The position numbers and the translations under genes were made by a program. This document shows positions 14,101-26,100 of a stretch of DNA of 64,000 nt, piece after piece. The stretch is from Aplectana chamaeleonis (taxonomy: Eukaryota; Nematoda; Chromadorea; Rhabditida; Cosmocercidae). Below the pieces are notes generated by a model, which had not been told where the DNA came from, searched no databases, and saw nothing but the letters and a program-made list of their open reading frames with translations. Positions within the stretch are counted from its first letter, which is position 1; each line of letters opens with the position of its first letter. The stretch lies in contig JAPDOI010000107.1 of assembly GCA_029168955.1 (NCBI GenBank), positions 248,001 to 312,000 on the forward strand, given 5' to 3'.

Positions 14101-17100
14101 GAAGCCACCCTGGGGCTCCCACATCCGGAAGCCGCTTTGGCACGCCCCTTTTACGATCTTTGGAGCTCAACAGTGGCGAGATGAGCGATGATTTCCGATC
14201 AATAGCCCCGTTCTTCTCTTCATTCTCAGCTTCTCTATCAATTCAGGTCGGCTCGCATACATCGGTTGCAAATGACGGAAGTTACAAGCCACGGACAACT
14301 CGTCCACCATGCTTCCGTAGCTCAAATTTTGATAGGCCGTAACTTCGTTCCAAGAGGGTCTTATACGATTTCAGAGACATTACTGGAACCAGTGTGGGGC
14401 CGTTTTCAATATAGGCAGAAAAACAGATAAACGATTTCGAGGTTGGACTGTGCCTTTGAAGGCACCGTGCGCGCCAAAAACCGAATTCCTGTTTTTGTGT
14501 TAAATCGTTCAAGTGGGCCTTGATAAGGCCATTCACGAAGTCTGTAGTCTTAAAATCGAACCAAAATGTAGTTATCTCCAGTTGAAAACGTATTTCTGGG
14601 TTTGCTGGGTTTGGGGGTTGGCCTTTGGGTCGATCATCTGTTGCGTCCGTTCACCTAATGGGAAACGAAAGGGATTGATCAAAAAGTGATATAGTAAAAA
14701 TGCGTGGAAGTTGATGAAATATATCATATGATTACGTCATGAATGCCTTTTCTGCACATATCGGACAACCTTTTCTCCCTTGAAAATCAGTTGAAAGAAA
14801 GATGAACGGGATTTGATCGGGAGATCACCTGTCAAAACAGCGATTCAGAGCTATCAACTCTTCCACTCTCATGCGTCCGTCGATTGGTTGAATGTGGTCT
14901 GAAAACGAAGAAACAGGGGTCCGGAAAAACAGTTTTCAGTATTTTTTTGCGGTTTTTCGAACTTGGCTGTTGTGTAAGGTGCTAAAGCTTCCTAAATATA
15001 GTGAAAACTGAGAAACAAATTTCATCGCGAACGATGCCTTTAAGTATCATCCCGCCTCTTAAGTATCACAGGAAATGCTTGTTGTAACAATGAAATCTTT
15101 TGTGGACCCATCCTTTGCAATTCTCCACTGTTGCTCCGTTCTTTCCTTACGGTCCTAACTAATCCTGCTTTGCATAGAATATTCCTTCATTTCCGATTAA
15201 CCCAATTTTCCACTGGTGACAACCACCATGAACATGTTCATCCAACAGGACAACTAGTCCATGTTGTAGTATAATGTCACTGAAACACAACGTTTTAAGG
15301 CGTTTCTCGAGGTTTCTTCGTAATTTAGTAACACTTGGAGGCCAACGCATTGTTTTATGTGGGAAACTCGGGGACGAAAATCATCGCGAACACTGCCTTT
15401 AATCTGCAGGTGTCATCCTCCAGAAATAAAGATAAACCATCCCATAGGAGGGAAATTACACAAATCGAATAACTCTAGTGGAAACCTTATATGGTTCGTA
15501 TCTTTTCTCTAGGAAGCCAAGATACAGCTATTATTACGTTATCTTAGAAGCGTAGCGGTTGCTTCTCCATTTCCACCATTGTGGTTTCTTAGTAACAAGC
15601 ACTCGACTTTTATGATAAAGCTTTCATAGCAGCATCGTGGCTTCCGCCGTATGCTCACCGTCCGCTAAAAAAAAGCAAGGGAGCCCCCATGAGAAAGGGA
15701 ATCGATGGGTATGGAATGAGCTACACCAGCTCGCTTGAAAATATGTCGCCGGATTGTCTGTAAGAAAATGATGATATATAAGTGAGGTGATTTCCTTCCG
15801 ACCTTCCCCTTACTCTGTAGTGAAGGGTCCGTTGGGGGCTATAGCAGTGTACCATAAAAAGTAGTCTTTATTAGTAATAGTTCGATTCCGTCGCATCGAA
15901 GCTCGAGATGGCCCTACCACAACGCCGATCGAGAATCAAGCCGGTTTTCGAAGATTTAATGTGTAGCACAAAAACTCAGATATTTCATGCTTATCTCTAG
16001 CTTTTTCCTGTTTTCACACGGAATAGATGAGCATTCGATACGTATTGACTGTTTCCCGGCGGGGGAGGTATGCATACGGCCCCAGAGATTGACGATAGCT
16101 TTTGAAAACGAGGAAGTGTAACTTCTTACGGTGCCTTTACTTTGAGCAACATCAGTAAGAGAGTAGACAGATGATTGAACTGGATAAATTGACGAAAGAC
16201 CCGTTGCTCCAAATTTTTTGAATTATGTCCACTAGCTGCATCAGCAAGGTATATCGATGTTTGCTCCTGCAATGCATTCCTTAGCGATTCACAGCACGAC
16301 CGATTCTCAAAGTTCGCTATACCTGTACATTGTACGGAACACTGAAAGTTTCTCCCAACAATTTTATCCTCTGAAATAGATTCCAGCAGTCGTTACATAT
16401 TCAGGTTACTCCTCACGCAGAAGTTGATTTTTTTTTCAAATCGAAAAAAGTGATTCTAATAAATTTCTGAAGAGAGGACGCTACGGAAGCGATTCTGATC
16501 ATATCTTACTAGCCGTATTATATTGTCTGATCCTGAGTTTTGGATAGTCATCGAACCGCTATCATAGAAGTGAGTGGCTACTTTTTCAAGAAAAAAAAAC
16601 AGGACGGCTAAAATGTCAATGAATGCCTCAAAATCAGCAGTATTTCGATTATGGTACTTAATCTCTTTCGAAATGGGAGCCATGGATAAGAATACATGAG
16701 AATCAGAAATAAAAGTGGAATTCAGAGAGTAATCGCATAAAAACAAGAAAAAAGGCAAAGGAATAGCACAGATTGAATCTATGAAAAAGATCGATTGATG
16801 AATGGAAATGATTTGAAAACAATGATGACGCGCCTTTTTACTACCTTAGGGAAGCTTTGGGGATTAAAGTTATACGTCACTTCGGGGGAGTGAAGGAACA
16901 CGTTATCACAGGTGATGTGGCACGTGACCAGTGTCACTCCCCAAGTCTTCCCCAAGTGAGTGAAATTTAGTACCCAATACCCTCACAAAAATCATGCACT
17001 TCGCCGCGCGCGGCAGTTACTCCCTAAGGTGTAAAGTGCTCCCCCAACTGAAAAAGTGTCAAAACAGGCCTTGCCCACCTGCTATTCACCCCCCGAGTTA

Positions 17101-20100
17101 ATGAGAGGATAAGTGAGCTGATCGCTTCATTGCACTGATAGGTATCATCCTTCTAGCGGTCAATTCCTCCACGCTCAAAAATCAACGTAAGCAAGGGAGA
17201 GCCTATTTTTGCTCAAAAACTCGTTTTTCATGTTCTTTTTAAAGGCAATGTCCACGATAAAAACCATGTCTGATTTTTTGGTGGAGATCGACAGATGCAG
17301 GGCCTAGCGGAACTCTAACATTGAAAAAAACTGAGAAAAATGAGCTAGGAACGGTCTCTTGCGACCCCAAAGTTGGACACCCATCAGCTCGTCACCCCCA
17401 GATGCACTTTCCACGCCCACCGACGTGAACAAATGAATGCTCGAGATTGTGAGATGAGCGATGGTTTCCGATCAATAGCCCCGTTCTTCCTTTCATTCTC
17501 AACTTCTCTCTCTACTCAGGTGGACTCGCATACATCGGCTGAAAAAGACGGAAGTTACAAGCCTCGGGCAACTCGTCCACCATGTTTCCTTAGCTCAATA
17601 TTTGAGGGACCACAACTCCGTTCTCTAAAGGTCTTGTGCGATTTCAGAGATATCATTGGAATCAGAATGGGGCTGTTTTCAAGATAGGCGGAGAAACTGA
17701 AAAACGATTTCTATCGTGAACACTGCCTTTAAGCATGCCTTGCTATATAGGGCACCAGACCTTGCGTAAGCCGTGGAGATATCGGTGGTGAAATTTATCG
17801 TGAACACTGCCTTTGAGGCCTTCTACAAACGGAGCTATGGCCCCTCAAAAAAGCCTATATTTTGATTTTGAGAATTTAGTGGACGAGTTGCCTCACTCCT
17901 GTATTTCCCTTCAATTGCAGTCGTTGCACGACGGCGAACCAGAATGAGGAGAAAGACCGGCAAGGGAGTGAAGGACGACGACGGGGTTCAAATTTATCCA
18001 CCCATCTAGCCGCTATAGCTCGCTTATTTGGAGGAATTGAGATCTCGCACTTGGCACGTGGTATGTAGGAGGGGTCTAGCACACAATCAAAAAGAAATCA
18101 CAAAATTCATGTCTGAGGGTGTTCTGTGCCTTGAAGTCGTTGGAAGCATTTAAAGGGAGCCTAAATGAACGCATTTCGACAATAGTTTTCAGTCCTATAA
18201 TGGACTGTTTCAAAATGCGCGGAGATCGTACGTTTTGGTGGACGAATGTGGCTCGCATATGGTAATTTTGAGTGGTTTTTGACACATTCTTAGACATGGG
18301 CGTTCTACCGATGGCCGTACGACTTCTTCAACGGATCTATCTATCCCAACGACTCCTGTCATTGCGCATGCTGCCTTCGGTGTTCATGACTAGTTGCGAA
18401 ACAGTCTAGCTTGTGTGATGGTGTTACATATATACAAGTCGTGAACCTACCAAGACACCGGATTAGGAAGAAAACATGGATCAGGCTTATTCGCTCAATC
18501 ACGACGTATATCCAAGATTTTTTCAGTAGTTCTACAGGCTTACAGTGTTGTGGGCATCCTGCATATTTGGCTACTTTTTTCTTTCCGTATACACTAGCCC
18601 ACTACAAATTCCTCTTAAGATTTATTTTTAGCACAAATTTCTCGAAATTTTTTACACCGTTTCAAAGCTTTGAAGGCACTTGATAATATGCTAGAACAAC
18701 TGCGGATAAGTGATCTTTCAGTGGAAATTAAAGTGTGCTGAGAACGTCCCCGTGAAATTCAGCTCCAAAACAAGGTCACACATGGAATTACAAACCTTCC
18801 ATATCATCCATGGCCTGCATCTCTTTTATAAACAAAGAATCGCACTTTTGAGCTCATAAACGGTCCTGCACTGCTTCTAACATGGATCAATCTTTCTGAG
18901 TGACACACCTCAGATAAAATAAAACCACAGAGAAGTTCACTGGATCTTGTGTTCAGAATATGAATCAGCTAGCCGAGAAGTCGAGTATTATGACTACGGA
19001 ATTAAAGGCAGTGTTGACGATAAAAATCTTTTTTTTTTGCCAGTCTTGAAAACGGTCCCACTCTGATTCCAATGACGTCTCTGGCGTCGTACAAAACCTT
19101 CTGGGAACGAAGTTATGGTCCCTCAAAAATTTAGCTAGGAAAGCATGGTGGACGAGTTGTCCGAGGCTTGTAACTTACGTCTTTTGCAGCCAAAGTATGC
19201 AGGCTGACCTGAGTAATGAGAGAAGTTGAGAATTAAGGGAAGAACGGGGCTTTTGATCGGAAACCATCGCTCATCTCACGATCTCGAGTGTTCCATTATT
19301 CACGTCGAGGGGCGGAAAGAGGCCGGACTTGCCCAAAGCGGCGGGGTTTGCCCACTTTTCTAAGCAGTTTTGCGGCACCTGGGTAGCTTTTCGTCCCGTT
19401 TCTTCGACGCTGTTCTGCTTCAGAGAGCCACGAGAAGCGTTTGTCATGGAAAATTCGAGGATGAAGTTTATCGTGAACGGTGCCTTTGAAGGCAGTGTTC
19501 ACGATGATTTTCGTCCCCGAGATTTTCACATTAAACAATGCCTTGGCCTTCAAGTGTTACCAAAATTACGAAGAAAAGGCGAAAAACGCCTTGAGACGTC
19601 GTATTTCAGTGACATTATTCTATAACATGAACTAGTTGTCCAGTTGTATGAACATGTTCATGGTGGTTGTCACCGGTGGAAAATTGGGTCAGTCGAAAAT
19701 AGAAGAATATTTCATGCAAAGCAGGATTAGTTAGGGCCCTAAGGAAAGAACGGAGCAATAGAGAGTAGAGAATTGCAAACGACGGCTCCACAAAGGATTT
19801 CATTCCCACAACAAACACTTCCTGGCGGGCTGATACTTAAAGGCTGTGGTCACGATGAAAAACGTTATAGAAAAAACTACAAAAATCAGCTCAGATCAAA
19901 AACAGCTGAAAAACGTTGAAGGTCAAAGAAGCGGTGAAAAACGGGCTGAATTAGAGTTTTTAGGGCCCAAAGAGCTGTTTCGTGCACACGTGCACACTTC
20001 GATGCGCAAAAAGATCGCCGTCTCATGCCGAGCAGTCAAAAATCATCGACATTCAGAGGACGAAATAAATGCAAATTTAACGAAGGAAAACAGTTGAACA

Positions 20101-23100
20101 ATGAAAGCATCACTTCAGTCAATGTTTTTGACTAGATGTGCACATAAATCTCAAAGCTTCATTGATTGAAATTCAATTTCAAGCCAACTGATGTTCTTGA
20201 TATAAGAGGTCACCGATGCCGATGATGTGGAGTGGGCTCGTCCACCATCAAAAGACGAGAAAGTTCAGGCTTCAAATTTGACCCGGAACAGCGTTTTTTC
20301 CGCGATTTTTTCTTATAGGTTCTACTACTCTACACCCAGAAAAGGGTTTAGAGAGGAAAAGACGACAAGCATATTTGATCGCGACCACTGCCTTTAAAGA
20401 TTTCGTGTACTTCTGGTGCGTTTTTTTTCAATTTCTACGTCATTTTAGTTCTACCCGAGGGCCACTTAATCAATATAGCGAATAATCTCAAAATTGAAGA
20501 TTATCGTGAAAACTGCCTTTAAGAGAAACGAGAGGTGCTCACATGGATAGCAAAATAATCATTTGCTCCCGACTTCGATGACGCCACAAGTTCGAGTCGG
20601 CATATTATCTATTAGACGTTCCGATACCATAGGCAGCAATCAGCTCCACGGTTTTTAAGACCATACCATAGAGCCAATTGGGTCTACAGACCGTCGCTGA
20701 GCATGTATCTAAATTTCGACGACGGAGTAAGAACGGCAGCTTCCTCAAATGGCGTCAGAAGTGGGGAAAGTCAAGGAAGTCGTCCACTTCATCACTAACC
20801 TAGTCGAAGTAGACACTATGGAGCAGAAAAAGGGTCTGGTAATGCCCAGGGTGAGGGTAGGCTCAATGATGACGTGTTACCACCGATTTTGCCAAGATCC
20901 TTCTTGGTGGGAAGCACCTGAACCGCTCTTTAAGGCCTTTCCGACAGTGCAGACCTTCTTCTAAGATCTCTGACAATGTTCCCGATTTCTTTGATTCACC
21001 CTCGAAGGGTGGCGGACAGGGGTGTGCGTAAATGAAATTTCAATTTTCGTAAATCGTAAAACGTAATTACGACAAAACCACCGTAAATCGTAAACCGTAA
21101 ATCGTAAATCGTAAACAGCAATCAATAACAAAAACCACTAAAAAATATGATTAATGTGTTGTAACAAGAGAAACTAAGTACTGTCCACTATTTCACGTAG
21201 TAAGTACATATTAAGTTGCATTCAGTATTTGACAGCTAACCATGTTTAAGGTATATGGTACACCTTGTCGCTGTCATAAGCGACATACGTGAAATCTAGC
21301 CCAATTCGCGTGGGACCTGCACCGCGTTAACCCGTTAATGCGTTAACACGTTAATTTTACACTTCGTTAAAAATTTTCAATACATTACATGACCACAACG
21401 AAAATCTATAAATCACCAGAGCTCTCAGAAAAATAACATAGGTCTTCTAATGACGTCAGCTGGACGTCGTGGAGAGCAGTAGGGCTCCAGAAGCCTTAGG
21501 CGCGGCCTCGTGAGAAATAGCTAGAGCTCCAGATGACGTCGTCAGGACCACGTCGTGAAGGGTGGGCGGGGCTTCAGATAACGACGTCAGGACGTCGTGG
21601 AAAGTGGATGAGCGTTCAGATGGTGTCAGCAGGACGTTGTGAAAAATAGGAGTGCGTCGCGTCCTAGAAAGTCATTCAGCCTCTTTCAGAGTGCGATCGC
21701 TTATCGCCGCAACATCATGTTTTCAATGCAGATCGACGGGCGAAGCGATCTCGATCGATGCTCATGATTATCATCCCATCGCGTCGCTCGGCGATCGAAC
21801 TCTGAAAGAGGCCTCAGGGCGTGCGTCGCGCCCTAGAAAATCAGTAGCTTTTTTTATGTATGAATAGGTTTTTGAAAAAAAATTCTAATTTTATGTAGAA
21901 TATGCGACGCGTGGTAGAAACTGAGTAGCGCTTCTTGTGGAGTATGCGCCGCGTGGTGCTCTCCATACAGAGCGTGTGCCGCTTGTTAGAGAAATTGTGG
22001 CCTTCATTCCCCGCTCCCAACCCTCATTTGATAGCTTACTCAACCATAGAAAGATAGATCAGGCCTCACATTTCCTTTTTGGAACACGAATCCGAATTCT
22101 TCGATATTGGGAGGAAATAACTAAAATAGATAGACAATGCAATGGAACACATCGAGGTCAGCGAGATAATCCACAGCAACCGAAAATTGTCCGTGCGGCA
22201 AGCCGACGCCACGTACACGGCTCCAGTTTTCAAATCTGACATTGAAGCAGATCAATCAGTGCCATAATTCCACTGCAATTAACGAACTCAAATTAACGTG
22301 ATTTTAGCACTTTTTCGTTGAACGTTAACAGTTAATTTTCAAAAATAAACCGCGTAAACCGTTAATGCGTTAACACGTTAACGTTATAACGCACAGGGCG
22401 ACACCTAGTGAGACGTGCGCGGCGAGCAACGCGGATGTGTTAGCCAGCGCCTCCAACTCCGACCGTTTGTCCCGCGTTGTAATGATAGAATCACGTTAAA
22501 GAATGGTAAAGGGATCGTGCTGCAGTAACACGGCTGGGTTGGCCCCATCTGCTGACCAAAAACATTAGTATAATCAAAGTGGGATTAGAGCAGGTCAATT
22601 GGAGATGTCTTGTGATTTACTTCCATTGCATGTGTTTTTATTTACGAAAAATTACGATTTACGGTCCAAAATGTCGTAAATCGTAAACCGTAATTACGAG
22701 ACCAAAAAACACCGTAAATCGTAGAATCGTAAATCGTAAACCGTAATTACGCACACCCACCCCTGGTGGCGGACGTTTAGGCCGGTTGGGGCTGAGGAGA
22801 GGCAGAGACGCAGAAGGCGGAGGCAGTGGTAAGCTCGTCCCCACGCCGGTGTCACCGTAGCGCATTCGCGTGGCTGTAGCAAAGCATCCACGAAGCTTAG
22901 TTAAAGAACACTTCATCATCCGTGTGCACATATAATTGGATTATTCAACTATGAATTGAAATTGTAAATGATAAACCCTCTAATCTATTGATAAGCCAAT
23001 TGAGCCATCTTTTCTCGTTAAAGGCACAGTCCAAGCTTAGGGGTAATTTTTGATATTATACTCCGGTCGTCGTGAATAGCAACTCTGCCAAGCGCGGAAT

Positions 23101-26100
23101 CTCAATTCGCTCAAATAAGCGAGAAAAGGCAAGGAAAAAGTCGACTCCGCCCCCACGGAAGAAGAAATGTGTAACGCCCACCGACGAGCTTCTGGTGCCG
23201 ATAGGGAAGAGAAGCGCGACCGGTTTTGAACAAAGTCTATGTTCTTCCATTTGTTTTCGGTGTGGCTTTGTTTTGTGACCTGCTTCAAAACGATGGCTGC
23301 GAATAACGAGAAAAAACAGGCCCAAGACAACTCATCCGCGAACTTCTCGCCACTCAAATTCAGAATTTTTGAGGGGCCATAACTCCGTTGGTAGTGGTTT
23401 CTGAGCGATTCTGGAGACACACTTGTGATCAGCGTAAAATTTTCTCCAAGATAAGCAGGAAACCAAAATTCGATTCCGAGGTTGGACTGTGGCTTTAAAA
23501 AAGTTGGAACAACTGTTTTGAGACTTCCACTAGTACTTCGCGAGTGATTTATGGAATGAAGGCTGAATAATTTTCTGCTTCTGACATTTGTTAGTAACTT
23601 GGAGTTGAACGTCGATATGAAACTGTGTTGTAAAACTAGGAATGCCGAAACACTAACCTATTTAATAGAATACAGCTTTTATAGATGTATATCGCAGGTC
23701 AAAACGGGATACCTTCCGAACTTGCTCGTTTCCAATCTTCCTTGGAATATAGGTGGTGCGGGAAGCATTCCCATTGGATAATTTTTGACAGGGCTTGTTC
23801 AATATTTCCCATAATTCAAATTCCCTGCGCGCGTTACCTACTGCAGTACCGGAATTCGAAGCATACAGCTTTAGTAAAAAAAAAAAGGTTCTGACATAGA
23901 AGTACTCCGCCAATGCGTAGCTAGATGCCTCACACGGAAACCGGAGATGCCCAGGGTTTCGGAGGCATCTAGTCTAATTTTGACACGAGAATTTACGTAA
24001 ATTACGGAAAGTTTATCCTCAGTTGGTGAAATTTTAGCTACAGCGCCCGCATAATCTACGTAAAATTCTCGCTACAGCATCCGCATATTCTACGCTTATT
24101 CTCATTGCAGCACTCGGTCGATCGACCCACCCAGTCTTGATCCGTACTAGAAAGACGATCCCCGCTGCGATCGAGCGCATCACCGTTTCTTCCCCACGGC
24201 CTGCAGCACTCCAGTGGCCAAAATAATCCCTAGCAAGGCCTTGCAGAGAGCGACACGGGGTCACCCTCCACGACCACCCACAGAGTGTCAAGTTATCCGT
24301 GGATTGACTGAGCCAACACAGTTTGAACGGCATCCCTGTGTTACGCGTAGCCAGCGCGGGTTTGAGATTGCATTTCAACACAGGCTGTCGCTAAATCCGT
24401 AGATTCTCGCTACAAAACTGTAGCGAGAATATAGGGGTTTAGCGTCAGAGAGAGCACTGGTTCAAATTTAGCCTTCGTTTTTGCGTAGAATACGCGCAGA
24501 ATCTTCACCCTTGCAGCCTCGACACAAGAATATGCCGGTTTTAGCTATCGTAGCTAAAACCCTTAAATTCTAGCTACATGGAGTGGGGCAGCGTTTCAGG
24601 CCGCGCCCTCGGAGGCATCTAGCTGCGCGTTGGCAGAGTATGGCCCTAGTTATACATCGGCGATTCGGTGCCGCTGGTTTTCGCTGGACGCCTGCGATTG
24701 ATCAGATTCCGAAATTGACCAATAGCAGACATGCCGCGGAAGCCAGCGGTGGCGAAACGCTGGTGTATAACTAGGGCCTATATCAGGTTTTCACGTCACG
24801 TGAAGTGCCCTTTTAAAGGTTGATCTCTTAGTTCAACATCGGTAGACGCCTAGCACTTCTCAATAAACTTGCTTATTATGCGTGGTGGGATTAGGATAAC
24901 CGCAATAGTTTTTATAACCCGATAATACTGCTTTGAATAACAAAAACAACCATAATTGTACGCTGATGCATTAATTCCGATGATTTCTTAACATTATTCA
25001 ATACGTTCTTCTTCCGGATTACGTGCCTATACTACAATGCACATTCTGCTCTATATCAGTCCTTTGTACTCTCATAAGCATCTCGAAAAGTGTTTTAAAG
25101 AAGGCAAGAATAATCAAAACACAAGTTTACTTTGTGCAAAGCCCATATGCGCGCTGAAACAGCCAACGCTAAGGATGAGGCCTGGCAGGCGAGTTGTAGC
25201 GCCTGGCTCTGCCGCGGAGTCCTTTCTCTGCGCTCTAGCCCACCGGCCTAAACGTCCCACACCCGGGACCCGGGTACATGTAGGACGAAGAATAAGAATA
25301 CTACTCAGGTAAAACTAGCTGTTCAGAATCGGACGAATTGTTGTTGAGAATCGGTCGACAATCGAGAAGTTGTCCTGAAAGTTGACAGAAATTGTCGAGA
25401 ATTCTGAGATTCGCAGTATTTGTCGAGTATTGCGGCCGATTTGTTTAGAATTTCAGAGAGAGTTGCCGAGAATTCGGGGGAACGAGTGTTTGCCGAGAAT
25501 TCGGATGGATTTCTCGACACCTCCTTCCGAAATTGAGAATATGTTTCGAATATGTCGAAAATTTCCCAAGAATTCAGGACATCACTTTAGAACCCTCTTT
25601 ACACCACTTTCTTCAATAATTACGACTGCTGTTTTTGATCTTTTCTTTTCATGTGGGGCCTCTGTGGTTTTTTTCTTTTTTTCTCCATTCTTCTAGCTGG
25701 TTATCAATTATAATATATTTCACCGACTTCTTGAACATCAAACTCGCTTCTTTAAATAAATTTTCATCTTCTCAAAATAGCGAACATACCAAAACATGGG
25801 ATTTTCTAGTTAAAGAATTTTGAAAATTTACGAGCTTTCAAGTACTGATCTTTTTTCCATGATCGGTAGTTGCAGCAGTCGGATTTAAATTATAATATTC
25901 AAGCAGTTACCCAAGAAGTATCAGGGGCCGGATTCATCAATCTTCAGTTGGGTTTGGACTGACCCACGGTAAGTCTGACCGCGTGCCTAACCTACCCAAC
26001 ACCTCCAATCCTGATTCACAAAGCGCAAAGCAGTGTAGGTTACGCTGACCGAGACTTTTAGGCGTCAGCGGTAATTCTAGTGCACACAACACGATATTCC

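Larger units (their letters stand above)
21328..22395. repeat. Inner element or repeat pair with GTTAACG arrays
   Basis: GCGTTAACCCGTTAATGCGT (21328) and CCGTTAATGCGTTAACACG (22360) bracket about 1 kb inside the hAT copy. It resembles another element with subterminal arrays, but no target duplication was found. Confidence 0.4.
21017..22765. mobile_element. Non-autonomous hAT element
   Basis: The 8-bp duplication GTGGCGGA lies at 21009-21016 and 22766-22773. The termini are CAGGGGTGTGCGTAA and TTACGCACACCCACCCCTG (one end has an extra GGTG). Both ends carry clustered subterminal CGTAAAT/TAAATCG repeats, the usual arrangement of hAT transposase binding sites. It contains no transposase, but holds GTTAACG-rich blocks and a degenerate minisatellite. 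Confidence 0.92.

Noticed and set aside
20540..20610. Possible tRNA (TTCGAGTC word near 20585)
   Set aside because: No matching A box or cloverleaf arms could be built.
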